A DNA stretch of 64,000 nt from Impatiens glandulifera (GCF_907164915.1 NC_061868.1:25539819-25603818); one strand, 5' to 3'; shown: positions 45,522 to 59,175, counted from the first letter of the stretch. Notes: generated by a model from the sequence alone, not told the origin. Translations and numbers: made by a program.

Positions 45522-45524
45522 TAA

Positions 45525-46081
45525 GAGAAAACATTGTTTTTAATAATAAAATTGTAAGATTTGAAATAAAAGATAGGAAAACTCAATTGACTCAACAAGG
45601 AACACAATTTAATTTGACAATAATTGGTAAAGATGAACAATTTGACAAAGTTTAATGATGAAAATAAGATAGAAGGGCAGAAAAGATGGAGTATGAAAAG
45701 TTGAAGGATAAGTTGGGGTTAATTCCTTAAAAAGAATTTGATAACAAGTTAGAAACGGACGCCCTAAGTTTTTGTTGTTGTTCTAACCTCCCTCCCCTCC
45801 CGACAAAAATCGACAAGTCATATATTGGTTTCCCATTTGATCCCCGACTCCCTTCCCTCTCTCGCTTGAATATAGCCTGAAAGCTCGTTGTTTGAATAGC
45901 AATCTCTTTTCAATTCAATTACATCATCATTGTCGATACAAAATTGCTCTACTTCTCTTGCATCATTACGATTCATCATCCCCAATTCCATACCGCCACT
46001 TTTCAAGGTCCTGTAAATTCCTCCTCCATTTCTCTTTCTTAATCCAACTAACATTTTTAGGGTTTTAGTTCGCACGTTCTC
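45525..46081 (+). other. Upstream region of the helicase gene
   Basis: AT-rich intergenic DNA. The CT-rich CCTCCCTCCCCTCCCGAC near 45788 and further pyrimidine runs suggest the 5' UTR. No TATA box is convincing. Confidence 0.4.
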
Positions 46082-49000
46082 ATGAATAACAATAATAATA
46101 ATAATACTCGAGGACGCTATCCACCTGGGATCGGCGCTGGGACTGGTCGTGGGGGTTCGAATGCAAACCCTAATCTCCAACCGAGACATTATCATCAGCA
46201 GCAGCAACACCACCACCAACAACACCAACAACAACACCAACAGCAGCAGTATGCACAGAGGGGTCCAATGCAGAACCATCAACATTATCAGAGTCAACAA
46301 CAGCAGCACCAGCAGCACCAGCAGCAGAATCAGAATCAGAATCAGAATCATCAGTGGATGAGGAGGAACCAACTAGGGACAGATTCTGGCGCCGTTGAAG
46401 TTGAAAAGACCGTGCAATCAGAGGCTGTCAATTCGAGGTATGTTATCCCTATGTCCTTTTCATTTCGGCTTTGATAAATTTTTGGAGGGATTGGGTGATG
46501 GGCCACACAACATTTCCATCCAACATAATTTGTTGAAGAATTGTTATTGGTAGTCTTGTTTCCACTTTTTTATTTGGTAATGGTTTTTGTTGACTTCTGG
46601 GATTCTTTAATTTTGTAAAGAAATTTGCATTTACTTAGAAAAGAACTGTAGTAAACTACCCATTTCAGAAAACCATCTTACATAAATAAAGAAATAGAAA
46701 TGTAGTAGGAAATTTGGTGTTGGGTACTTTGGGGCTTAGAAGTTTACTGTGCATTTTTCAGCAATATATTTTTTGAGTCTCTGCAGTGTGTGATTTCTTA
46801 AATTTGGTACCATTTATGTTGTTATGTGGTTTACTCTATGTAGAATGTTACTAGTAGAGCATTATTAAGGCGTATATCATTGATTCTTGAATCTTGATCC
46901 CATTAAGGATACCATTTTACTGTCCTTTTCAGTTCTCAAGATTGGAAGACATCACTAAAGATTCCTCCTGCTGATACTAGGTTTAAGACAGAGGTACACA
47001 CTATTCTCTGCACATATTGAGTTGACATGGTTTAATCTAACTAAATATTGCTGTAATTGGCTGCAATTCCACATTTGACATTGAGCTTTATTTAAACATT
47101 GTTATCTGGTTTGCAGATTCTTGTATGTTGGAATATGGAACCAATTACACATTAGACACAAATTTTTATTCTGAATGATTGTTTGGTCACCTTACTCAAG
47201 TAAACCTTGTAAAGATGAGTTAAAGGTCCTTTAATAAGAAGTATATTAATTCTTATAGCATTGTGGCTATGAGTTTGGACACCTATGAATGTCTTTTCTT
47301 GCCAATAAAACTTGTGTCTTCATTTGCGACTTCTAAGTTTCATTCACTCTGGAGATAGAATAACTACTTTGTCTTTCAAGAAGAGTGAAAGGAGACACAC
47401 CAGTGCATCTCCCAAATTTACTTGGTATGGAAGTTAGAAGTGTCATTTTCTGGAGTGTAAAGTTTATGCCTGCATATTCACTTTACTATATTTACATGGT
47501 TTAGTGGCATATGCAAGTTGCAAACCAGGTTACCCTTTTCGAGAGTCAGCTATACCTGATACAACCTAAGTCAATGAATTTAAGTTCTTAATTCGTATTT
47601 AGGAGCCCCTTTTTCTGACAGTGTGGCCCTTTGTTTCTTTGCTAGTCTTAGTTGAACTTAGTGTTGTGTAACCTGTTCTTTTTTCTTTCCAGGATGTCAC
47701 TGCTACGAAAGGAAATGAATTTGAAGACTACTTTCTGAAGCGTGAGCTACTGATGGGTATATATGAGAAGGGTTTTGAAAGGCCATCGCCTATTCAGGAG
47801 GAAAGCATTCCCATTGCACTAACTGGAATTGATATCCTTGCTAGAGCTAAAAATGGAACTGGAAAAACTGCTGCCTTTTGCATTCCTGCCTTGGAGAGGA
47901 TTGATCAAGAGACCAACGCCATACAAGGTTCTAATTACTGAGATTTTGGTAGTAAAGACTGATGTAGCATGTAATGACCTATGATTTACCTTTGAGGGTT
48001 TCATCAGGATATGTCTTGATCGTTCATTTATGTCTTTCTTATTATCTTTACCAACTTGCCTTGATTTTATTAGGCGGCCAAGTCTCTAATCCTAAAAATT
48101 TACTGATAGGATATCTGATATTTGATTTGGAGTAAGTTGAGGCCATGTTATGACTTTTCTTCTTAGATTTGGTTGGCGACTTGGTACGTGATGCTTCCTT
48201 CATGATTAGACTAGATGAAAAACTTGTAAATGTTTAATTTGAATAAAGTTGATATTAAAGTTAGGTCATTAATGGTAAGAGGCAGAATATCACATGCTGC
48301 AGTGCAGTAGCAGGAGCTGTTCAATAAGTATTAGTAAACAGAGAAAACCATCAGTAATAGGTTTCTTGATTGCCTTTTAATTTAATGATTTTGTAAGCCA
48401 TTCTGAGTTCATATTTTAATTTTATACTGCCTGTTGTCCTTCCATTCTTGGCATGCTTGGGTTTTTCTCTATGCTCTGTTCTATAATCTTGTTTTCTTGG
48501 CTATTGTCTAATGTTTATCTTGTTGTGCAGCTGTTATACTTGTTCCAACAAGAGAATTGGCCTTGCAGACATCTCAAGTATGTAAGGAGCTTGGAAAACA
48601 CTTGGAAATTCAAGTCATGGTTAGCACTGGTGGAACCAGTCTAAGGGATGATATTATGCGCTTGTATCAACCAGTTCATTTGCTTGTTGGGACTCCTGGA
48701 AGGATTCTGGATCTCTCAAAAAGGGGCATCTGTGTTTTGAAAGATTGCTCAATGCTCATCATGGATGAGGTACATGTTACTTCCCTTTACCGTTTCATTT
48801 AAAACTTTATATGCTGTTATTGAAAACATTATCTAGTACTATTCACACATTTAAGATAATTACAAGCTCAAACTACAGAACAATATGATTATCTCTCTGT
48901 ACTTTGGTATGCACGTTTTGGATAATGGATGGCGACATTCTGATATGAAGAATTTCGAAAATAACCTAGATTTTAAATGAATTTGTAAGAACCAGAAGTA

Positions 49001-52000
49001 TACGAGAATGTAGTGGAAAACAACATACAAGAACCCATCCAACTTTATTCACACATTTACAATACTGTTCTTTTAATATTTTTACTAATATTATCTAACT
49101 ATCTTCTTGACTCTCTTGGACTAGACCCATAAACAGTCCAATTGCAGTTTTCAATCCACTAAAATATTAAAAATACCCTAACATTGTATCATTTCTCCCC
49201 CACAAAAACTTCATTTCCCTCAATCAAGGAAACTCATTAACTGTACAAAAAAAATTCAAACACAAACAAAACAAAAAAATTATTTTCTCTTCAAACTGAA
49301 CTCTTTTCATTCTACTTTCATTCATTAAAGTTTTGGACTTCTTTGATCTCTACCTTCCCAAGACTATTTTGGCCCATTACTAAATCATTTTCCAGCCCTT
49401 CCACTTGCCTCATTTACTGCCGTTGCAGAAAAAAACAACAAGCTTTCCCTTCCATTAGCCATTGGATTGAAAATCCTTAGTTATGTTGAAGGTGGTCTAT
49501 GCAACTAACAGAAGCTGTGGTTGTAGGTATTGAAGAGAACTAAAAGACAAAAAACAACTCACAACATCGACTACTTCTCATCTCCGGTTTATTGATCTTT
49601 ATTTTTTCAATAGATATTTCATCCTCTTTTTCTTAAAAAAAAAATGTCAACTTTTTATTAAAAATAGCGCAAGATGCGTTCAAACGTTACAAAGGGAAAA
49701 AAGCAAAGCAAAGCAGAAATAAAAAACAACCTAAAAATTTTAAATGCTTAGTAAGATCGAAAATTCCCATCCCGTACAAGCCTTCCTTTTCCATAACTTT
49801 TCCCTTCGAAGACTCTTCTATTTCTTTCTTTCCATATTGTCCATCACATGATGAGGGGAATTGGTTTCCAGTCGTCCGCAATGTTGTTGCTAGAGCTCCT
49901 GTTAATTCATTTGACCCAAAAGTCAGCGACATTTGTTGGTATCCCATTGAAAATGAAGAAAGTTCTGTAGAAGAGTCCACATGCTCTTCGCAAGGTCACA
50001 ATAAAGAAAAATATGATCAATGAATTTTTCACCCTTCAAACAAATGTTGCACCTACTAGCCAGATGAAATCTGTTCTTTTTCAGTATCTTAGATGTAAGA
50101 CTCCTCCGTTCATAGCTTCCGAGGCAAAAAAACGAGATTTTTGACAGAATTTTTGCTTTACACACCTCTTTCCAAGGAAATTAGGATGGAGTCTTTGGAA
50201 TGGACGCATGGTAAATGTAGATAGTCTTGAAATCGGGAGAGCCGGTCAGAGAAAACTTGCCGTTGGTCTCCAACTGAATCGAAACATGGGTTAGAGCATC
50301 CACGAGAAGAGTCAGTCTCCTCTTCGATGGAGAGTCGTCTATTTAGAGGGATTCTTCTCCAAACAATTTGATTAGATGTGAGACGAAAAACAGTCGGCTA
50401 CTTTAGCCTCCAATAAATATTTCAATATTTCATCCTTAATTCCTCTTTATTTGCTTAGGGATTCCGTCTACATTCACCCCTCCTTAAAAATTGTTTGTCC
50501 TTAAACAAACATTAGATTATGAAAAAAAATACAGTAACTTCATTTCCAGATGTCATTTGTTTGTGTTGATTGAACTTATAAAAATTGACTATCAGAAACC
50601 TTGTTACATCCAGAGGCTTTGTGGGGGTTCTAGGTTCATATCCATCATTGTGCAAATGCGGCTAAAAAATGCGCACCTCCTACATTCCCCAAAAGACAGA
50701 GACCAAAATTTTGCAACTTTTCACCACTTTCTTTTTTTGAATTCATAAATGGGTCTGTTTGTAACCAATGAATAACACATGGCTTTGGTTGCTCTAAGGG
50801 AATCTGTTCTTGAACAAGTGTTGTGTGAGTTTCTGCTAAAGGCCTCACTTATAAAATATTCTTGCACTCCTATTGAACATTTTCTTGGAAATATTGCTTT
50901 AGAGAAAAATCTGAAATTACAAACATGGTACTGTTGCTCATACTGATTTTCTTTTGATCACTCTTCTTTGGCAGTTCTTGATCATCTTCTTGAATTATTG
51001 TCGGTTACAAGATTTCAGATTTTTTTATAAGATCGAGTCCAATCCACTCTTTCTTTGGCCTCTTCATTATTTGAACATCTCCGCAAAATCTTTCAAAACA
51101 TTTTCAATAGCTGCTCTCCCGTCTCAGGTTTAGAGATCTTGCAATGGGAACCTCCGGTTGAATCAAACAAAATTGACTTATAATTGCTCCATTAGTTCCA
51201 TCCATGTTAGAGCTTTTGATGGATTTCTAGAAAAAATAAAAGAAGAATACCAATTTCCAACTGATTCCTTTATATTCCTGTTGCAACTAGTATTTTTCTT
51301 CTATTGTCATATTCTCCAGTCCAGAGAACTTATCGGCTTCCAAGATCCATTGTTCATGTCGAATCTGGGGAGACATTGGCTTTTCTCCCAATAGTAGATA
51401 TCCATTTCTCTTTGATGCAACAACTATCACTCAAGAAAAAATAATAATTTGATGGAAACTGGCATTGGCTGAACAAAATGTGAAAAAAGAAAAGAAAAAG
51501 AATTGGTGCTGATTTGATTTTTTTTTTTAAAGTAACCTTAGAATATTATACTAATATTATCTAACTATCTTCTTGACTTTCTTTGACGAGGCTGTAACCA
51601 GCCCAATTATAATTTTCAGTCACTAAAACATTTTAAAAGTACCCTAACATTGTATCACATTCATGTAGAGAGTGGGTTGCCACACCATGTTCTTAGTGAA
51701 AGTTTCAGCAGTGTCTTATATAATAGTAGAACTGTTTTACATTTTACTAGTATTGCTAAATAAAGTGAAACACATATTGCAACATGATACAAACTACTGG
51801 ATATCTTTAAGGTGAAGATTTATTTTTAAAGTTATTCAATATTTCTATGGGAGATATAGCTTGTACCTTATGGAAAGTATAATTTTTATTTGAGATATTG
51901 CATGTATGTAACTTTTAGATACTCATGGACTGGGTTCAGTTGCATTAATTATTTTGGTTGGAATTGAAGAGGTTGATTCAGTTAGATGAATTTTTCAGGC

Positions 52001-53001
52001 TGATAAGCTCTTATCACCAGAGTTCCAGCCCTCGATAGAGCATCTGATTAGTTTCCTACCAGCGAATCGTCAAATTTTGATGTTTTCAGCTACATTTCCT
52101 GTAACCGTGAAGGATTTCAAAGATAGATATCTTAGGAAGCCCTATGTTATCAACCTCATGGATCAGCTGACTCTAAAGGGTATAACACAGTTTTATGCTT
52201 TTGTTGAAGAGCGACAGAAGGTTCATTGTCTAAATACACTGTTCTCAAAGGTTTGAGCTTAACCTGGAGTTGAGTTTTTTTTTCATTCCACAAACATTTT
52301 TTTGCTTACACCTGAGTCTTGATGATGGATTCTTCTTACAGCTTCAAATAAACCAATCCATCATTTTTTGTAATTCGGTGAACCGGGTTGAGTTGCTGGC
52401 TAAGAAAATTACAGAACTTGGCTATTCTTGTTTCTATATCCATGCCAAGATGCTTCAGGATCATCGTAACAGAGTGTTCCATGATTTCCGTAATGGTGCA
52501 TGCAGAAATCTAGTTTGCACAGGTATGAGATTTGATTTTTTTTTCTTCTTGTTTTTGTTTGTTTGTTTCTCATCCTTAATGAATTTGAGCTGCAGATCTC
52601 TTTACTAGGGGGATAGACATTCAAGCAGTCAATGTTGTGATTAATTTTGATTTCCCTAAGAACTCAGAAACATATCTCCACAGGGTAAGCTTTTATTTTA
52701 TTTTATTTTATTTTTTAAGTTTGTCGGTAGAATGCTTGGTTAATGGTTGTTCTGGCTGTCACTTTCAGGTTGGACGATCTGGAAGGTTTGGACATCTAGG
52801 ACTAGCGGTTAATTTGATCACATATGAGGATCGTTTCAATTTGTATGTGCAATTGCATTTTAGTTATTATATATTTTAGCGGTTGCATATGATCTTGACT
52901 GATTAATTTGAGATGGATGCAGGTATAGGATTGAACAAGAACTTGGAACTGAAATTAAGCAAATCCCTCCTCACATAGACCAAGCTATATATTGCCTGTG
53001 A
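46082..53001 (+). CDS. RH6/RH8/RH12: DEAD-box ATP-dependent RNA helicase, DHH1/DDX6 subfamily
   Basis: Nine coding exons: 46082-46437, 46933-46993, 47693-47927, 48531-48769, 51999-52250, 52342-52522, 52596-52684, 52769-52842, 52923-53001. All have GT-AG borders and frame continuity, giving 521 aa. The N-terminus (1-about 118) is Asn/Gln/His-rich. Motifs: Q motif GFERPSPIQ (166-174), motif I AKNGTGKT (191-198), PTRELA (223-228), DEAD (296-299), SAT (327-329), motif [10 protein letters not shown], motif [12 protein letters not shown] (470-479). The SSQDWKTSL and [10 protein letters not shown] ends are typical of plant RH6/8/12, which act with decapping factors in cytoplasmic P-bodies and repress translation. 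Intron 4 (3.2 kb) splits the DEAD motif between E297 and A298. Confidence 0.95.
48770..51998 (+). other. Helicase intron 4, 3.2 kb, loaded with transposon remnants
   Basis: The intron runs GTACAT to TTTTTCAG. It contains 109-bp direct repeats (49083-49191 and 51549-51657) that look like short LTRs on the minus strand. A purine run (TGTGGGGGAGAAA) lies next to TGATACAATG at 49191, and an L1 fragment sits between them. Other sequence is degenerate, with a minus-strand Ty3-tail-like stretch near 50450-50510. Confidence 0.6.
49630..50230 (-). mobile_element. L1-type LINE 3' fragment in the helicase intron
   Basis: On the minus strand a reverse-transcriptase zinc-binding domain is readable ([20 protein letters not shown], then the C/C/H/C set in [18 protein letters not shown], 50165-49923). 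A shifted frame to 49687, a 3' UTR and a poly-A end (poly-T on plus at 49633-49643) follow. It is 5'-truncated, frame-shifted and inactive. Confidence 0.75.
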
Positions 53002-55886
53002 CTTTTGTGTTGTTTGAACCAACTTATGAGAGAATGAATAACGGAAAATCTGGTGAGTTTTTGTTTGTTTTTTTGTACTTGTGTGAATCGATGGACATGT
53101 CGATGTTCAATGGATGGATTCATTGGTGCCTAGGTCAGGTGGTAGTGATGTTGATGAATCAAACAAAGATAAACAAACATGAGCATGACGCTTTCTTTCG
53201 ATGATAATATCTGTAGGACTTTTATTATTAGATAGTTGTCCTGTAAACCAGATTGTTGCGGGTTCGATTAGACTTTGGAATATTAAGTTACATTTCCTTC
53301 TATGTCCAGATTCAATCTCTCAACTCTAGTATTATCTTTTGTACTTTCATGTTTGGATTCTTTTTCTCCTTACATTTCATGTGTAGAAGAAGAAGAACTA
53401 TCTTTTCTTCTTGCAAATTTAAGGGAATAATTGCTTTTTCATCTTTTGTTACATTTGGGATCTTTCTTTATATTGTTTTTGTATCTAATTTTAAAGAACT
53501 TTATTTTATTTTAATTAAATAAAATTAATTCTAAAAAATTATCAAACATAATAAAATTTTTAAATAAAATAAATAATTTTACTTATAATAAAATAACTTT
53601 AGTTAATATAATTTGAGTGTATATTATTTTAATATTCATATAAGCATTGTAATATATTACTTTTTGGTTCAATTGCTATTTGAATATTGTATTTGGATTG
53701 TTTATTTTTTCTAATTAATTTATCATGTTATTTTAAGATTTTATGGCGTATTTTATTAAATTTCTGAGATTGACGTATTTTTATTTGTTGAATTCGTTTT
53801 TAAGTTACTAAAAAAATTGTTATATAAATAAAGATTTGAGAAAATTTAATCAAATTTGATATTTATTAATTTTATTTTATTTTTTTTAACGTATAAAATA
53901 TTTGTAATGTTTGGTAAATTTTAAAAATAGTTTATTATTTATAAATTAGTTCAGATAAAAAAAAAGTAATAATATGTAACTAGTACTTATAATCCAATTC
54001 AAAATTGGATTCATATTTATATAATCAACTAAATTTCAAGAGGATTAGTTAATTTGGCTGTTAATATTAATAGCCTATGATCTAGTTAATTTAGCTGTTA
54101 ATATTAATTGCTTATGATCTTGACAGCAATAGACTACAGACTTTTTCTTTTTTTTTTTTTTTTTTTGTCAACCCATGTTTTCAAATCTCAAAGAGAGTAG
54201 TGAAGATTTGTGCAACCCTAATTACACGTTTTTCTTTTCAAATCAGTTTTCTACACCTCTTTTTTTCATTTTGAATAAAAACTTTAACTATTTGTCTTTT
54301 CAATTTTATTAAAATTAGTATATTTTATTTTATTTTATTACTTTTGTTTCATACATTGTTTCTAACTTTGAGGATTCTTTATAATAGTTTCAGTTAAAAG
54401 AGAGGACTTATTGAAGGTAGGATTGTGGTTATCTGATTTAAAAAAACCTTAAAAAATGAGGGAAACCATAAATAAGTTTTAAAAAGTATTTTCTAAATAT
54501 GATTTTAACACTTTGAAACAAGTAGATTTCAAAGTTTTAAGGATTTTATTTATATCAACAAATGAAAATGGTTTAATCTATAAATAATTTTCTATCAAAA
54601 TTATTAAAAATCATTCCTGACCCTTGATACATTCTTGCCCTTGAAATCAATGGCTCTCTTTTTTTTTTCCTTTTTATTTTGGGTAGAATTATTCTATAGT
54701 TGACTGTTAGGTAAGTTAAGAGTGTGTGATAAGTTCTAGTATATCTTTTTTTTCTTCTTTTTTTTAGAATGGTAGGTACCTTTTATTATTCTTAAATTGT
54801 TATTGAATTTTATATTTCTTATGTAATTTAATTATTTATATTTATTTATCTAGTTATTATTTATTTTAATTTTTTTTATTTAAAACTATTATTATTTATA
54901 GATTTAAATTTAATATTTATGTTTATATTTAATACTTTTGTTTTAAAATTATTATTTTATTAGTGTTTTCTTTAAAAGATAATTGAGGATGATGAAAGAA
55001 CATAATTAAATAAATCTAAAAGATAACTTTTTCTATAATAAAATAATAATTTTTTTATAGAAATTATAATATAATATATTAAAAATATATATTATTATAC
55101 AGAAATAAAAATTAAACTTTTTATAAAATAAAGAATAAATAAATATATTAATAATTTTATATATTTAATTGAATTTAATGAATCAAATTTGGGACAATTC
55201 ATAATCTGTTGTGCAAATTATAATTGGCAATTTTTTACACATGATTTTGATAAAACAATACAAATAAAATTTAACTCTTAATTTTTTTTGTTTATAAAAT
55301 AGACTAACAAATCAAAATTAGGTAACTCTCAAGACTATAAATTATTTAAAATTTGATTTTATAAAACCAAATTAATTTTTTATATTTAAAATTTTAAAAA
55401 TAAATTATTATATATTTAAATAAATATATATACAAATAATAATAGTTAACTAATATATATTTTTAAAAATTCTCAATAAATTTTCTATTTGATTAGTATG
55501 TAAACAGTTAACTATTTTTTTTTTGAAGTAAATTCTGAATTTTGAAGTAAATAAAATATGCTATGAAAACAAACTGAACCTAGATGACGATATAATGGGA
55601 AAATATCTTAACCGATTACAGGAAAAAAGGGAAAAGGATTGAATAGAATTAAAAAAAAGCATTTATATATAATAAATAAATTAAAAGTACTTTGACTTAA
55701 AAATAAAATAATATAGAGTTAGGTTAATTTTAGCATCTATTTTTTAAAATATTTTATTTTTATTTTCTTAAGGAATAAAGAAAAGTATTAATTAGAATTA
55801 TAGAAAGTAAATAATTAATTATATTAGTCAAATAGGTTATATATATCCTTCAAGCCTTCTTCTCTCAAGAGATCATCAAGAGAGAT
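53002..55886. other. Helicase 3' UTR and AT-rich intergenic region
   Basis: 53002-53500 probably includes the 3' UTR. The rest is very AT-rich, with poly-T at 54150-54168 and no supported gene or repeat boundary. Confidence 0.5.
55838..55846 (+). promoter_or_regulatory. TATA box of the GT90 gene
   Basis: TATATATAT about 45 bp upstream of the ATG, followed by a pyrimidine-rich leader. Confidence 0.55.
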
Positions 55887-58800
55887 ATGGAGAAAGTTGA
55901 TAATGAAATAGATAATCAACCAAACACGACCTTAGACGAAGCACGAAGATTATTGCCGCCATGGGAATCGTCGAAGACAACCAAGACTCCATTAATGAAT
56001 ACTACTATGGTTGCCTTCATCATCTGCTTCCTTTTCTTCGGAGCTTTTGCGTTTTTTCATTTCAAAAACGACGTAAGTTTTCGTTCTTTTCAAAATACTT
56101 GACTTTGTAACGAATTATTGTTCGTTACAAATAATTTTGTTTCAATTGATTAGATTAATTGTATAAGGTTTTGAATATGAATCACAATTAATAACTTTAT
56201 AAATTTGTATTTCTCAAATTTTTAATATCTGATTAATTATAATAAATTATATTTTATTGTCAACCCTTAGATAAAGATTGGAAAATATTCAAAAATATGA
56301 TCGATATCTATTATGATTTGAATTTGAATTTAATAATAGATATTTATAATGAATTATTAATTTAGTATCAATTTTTTCTATAAGGATAATGCGATTTGAA
56401 GATGATGGGTGTTTAGTGGAATTATAATTGATTAGATGTAGACTTTTTATTATTTTTTCTTTAATTTTAATCTCATAAAATTAATATTTTTTATTATCAA
56501 ATAATAGTTGCTTTTGTTTTTTTTTTTCAAATATTTTGAAACGTTAAACTTCTTCAGATCTCTACAAAGATGATATTTTTTTTTAAAAAACAATGAGAGA
56601 CTCTTAAACAAAATTTTTGATTGTTTTTTCAGAAATGGAAAACAACAAACCTTCTATTAATTAAAACATCATAATTTAAGCCTTAATTTAAATCAATGAT
56701 ATATTCTTCCAAGAATAAATCCTATTTGTAATGTTAAAATAGAATAAAATAAAATAAAATAAAATAAAATAAAATAAAAATCATCTTAGTCTAGTTAACT
56801 AACATTGGGTAATTAAATCAAAGTCAACTAACTTTGTTTTCTTACCAAACAAATTCCATTATTGTGGCAAATTTGTAATTATACCTAAATTGATATACAA
56901 TTATTTACTAGGATATTGAAAAAGTAGACCCTCACCAATAAAGATTAGAAAATTTTATTTATTCAGTTTTCTATTTTATTTTTAATTTTTTTTAATTTGA
57001 TATTAGTTGCAATGATATTTGTGTATACGATTCTGATTTGGATATTATTTCAAATACTAATAAATTTAATTAAATATATATCATCACTATATATTTATTT
57101 ATTTATTATAATATGAATTTATAATATATATATATATATATTAGAAATTAAGATATTAAAAGGTAAAATTTTCAAAGTCGGTCAAGGTAGGATGAGAATG
57201 ATAAATTCATTTTTCTATTGTCATTCCTAATTTTTTATTATCTATTTAAATTATTAAATATTCAATAAATTAATAATAAAAAAATATTATATTAAATTTC
57301 TAATTTAGTTGGTTTTGAAATATGTGTGGTGCAGTCAAATTTCTTAGGTTATTACTCCCGGAAATCAAGTCCAAGTAATCTTTCACCAGAGTATGAAGTT
57401 ACATATTTACCCTCACTGAATTGCACAAGAAGTGAAGATGATAAAAAAGATTACATATCAGTTAAAAGGGCAAATCGGACATACGAGATTCCATCAAATA
57501 TGACGTGTCCAAATTACTTCCGTTGGATTCACGAAGATCTACGGCACTGGAAGAAGAGTGGAATCACAAAGGAGATGTTAAACAAAGCCAAAGAAAAAGC
57601 AAACTTCAGGGTAATAATCATCCGCGGGCGTCTCTACATAGAAACATACAGCAAAGCATTTCAAAGCAGAGATGTTTTCACAATATGGGGATTTATCCAA
57701 TTACTAAGATGGTATCCTGGTAGAATTCCTGATCTTGATCTGATGTTCAATTGTGATGATCCTCCAGCCGTTGGATCATCATCTATGGAGTACCATAATA
57801 ATGGTGGTCCTCCTCCTCTGTTTAAATATTGTTCTGATAAAATGAGTCTTGATATTGTGTTCCCTGATTGGTCATTTTGGGGATGGGCTGAAGTTAATAT
57901 TAAGCCATGGAAGAGTTTGATAAAGGAAATGAAACAAGGGAATAAGGTTAGGAATTGGGAAGATAGATTTCCAGTTTCTTATTGGAAAGGAAATTCTTAT
58001 GTGGCTACAACTAGGAGAGATCTTTTCAATTGCAATATTTCAAATATTCATAATTCTCATGCTCTTCTTTATCAACAAGATTGGATTAAGGAATCCCAAC
58101 AAGGGTTTAAGGAATCTAATCTTGCCAATCAGTGCATTCATAGGTATGTATTATGTAACATCATTTGTTATGTTCCTTTAGCCACGGTTTTGAAGAACCG
58201 TCGCTAATATGTTGTGTTGTTTGATGATTAAATGTTTGTTTATGTTTGAAGATACAAGATATATATAGAAGGAAGGGCATGGTCTGTGAGTGAGAAATAT
58301 ATAATGGCGTGTGATTCACCGACTTTGTATGTTGATTCGAGTTATTACGAGTTTTTCTCGAGGAGTATGTTTCCGATGGAACATTATTGGCCTATAAATT
58401 CTAATGATAAATGTAAATCTCTCAAGTTTGCTGTGGAATGGGGCAATAATCACACTTCAAAGGTATGTATTTTATTTTCAGTCTTTATCTAACTCTTATT
58501 ATAATATTAAGACAAATGTATATTAACTCATGAACTCAATATGAGTTCATTCTTTAAATATGAAATTCTAGAAAGTAATCTATGTATATGATAATGATGA
58601 TGCAGGCAAAAGAGATAGGGAAAGAAGGAAGCAATTACGTAATGGATCAAGTAAAGATGGAATATGTGTACGATTACATGTACCATTTATTAAAGGAATA
58701 CGCTAATCTCTTGAAGTTTAAACCGGAGGTGTCCGTAAACGCGACAGAGATGTTCCCGGAATCCATGGCGTGCACCGCAGACGGTGTCTGGAAGGAATTT

Positions 58801-58962
58801 ATGATGGAATCGTGGGAGACGGATCCCAGTGAGAGATCGCCTTGTTCTTTATCTCCGCGTTTCAGTAAGAAAGAGCTTAAATCTCTCCGTCTCAAGAGAG
58901 AAAGATCGATTAAGAATGTTGAATCAATGAAAAACGATTATTGGAAGAATCGGAAATGGTAA
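55887..58962 (+). CDS. GT90/CAP10 (DUF821) O-glycosyltransferase, rumi-like
   Basis: Four exons: 55887-56072, 57335-58143, 58252-58462, 58606-58962, giving 520 aa with consistent phases (0, 2, 0). A type II membrane protein: cytosolic residues 1-40, one membrane helix at about 41-57, then lumen. The family core follows: CPNYFRWIHEDLRHW (about 120-134), RDVFTIWGFIQLLRWYPGRI (174-193), DIVFPDWSFWGWAEVNIKPW, VSYWKGNSYVATTRRDL, RYKIYIEGRAWSVSEKYI and HYWPIN. Residues after the helix include several N-glycosylation sequons. The family transfers sugars to protein or polysaccharide acceptors in ER/Golgi. The plant substrate is unknown here, although related proteins modify wall polysaccharides. An upstream GTG at 57326 is intronic and not a start. 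Confidence 0.93.
56741..56778. repeat. (AAAAT)n microsatellite in GT90 intron 1
   Basis: Repeated AATAA/ATAAA pentamers. An AT dinucleotide run also occurs at 57126-57142 in the same intron. Confidence 0.85.
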
Positions 58963-59167
58963 CTAATACTCAATAGTCACCATTGTCTAATGTATTAACA
59001 AATTTTTGTCTTTTTTTTTGTTTGTTAATGTAAGACTTATAAAACAATGGTCAAAACAATATAGAACTTACATCTTAGAATTACCCATATAGTAATAATT
59101 AATAGATCGTGGCAGAAACGTTGGATTCAATTATACCTTTTTTTCTTCTCAATCTCTCCCTTCCCTT

Positions 59168-59175
59168 CATATATA
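59168..59175 (+). promoter_or_regulatory. TATA box of the kiwellin gene
   Basis: ATATATAAAC about 50 bp upstream of the chosen ATG. It lies downstream of the alternative ATG at 59109, which therefore is unlikely to be transcribed. Confidence 0.7.

Noticed and set aside
45818..46372. Long minus-strand ORF (184 aa, Leu/Val-rich)
   Set aside because: It is the antisense shadow of the CAG/CAA repeats that encode the helicase poly-Gln N-terminus.
52992..53522. Short ORFs after the helicase stop
   Set aside because: They fall in the probable 3' UTR, with no family similarity or splice context.
57326..57334. GTG start for an independent 293-aa gene
   Set aside because: These bases are the end of GT90 intron 1 (GTGGTGCAG acceptor). 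The frame joins exon 1 in phase.
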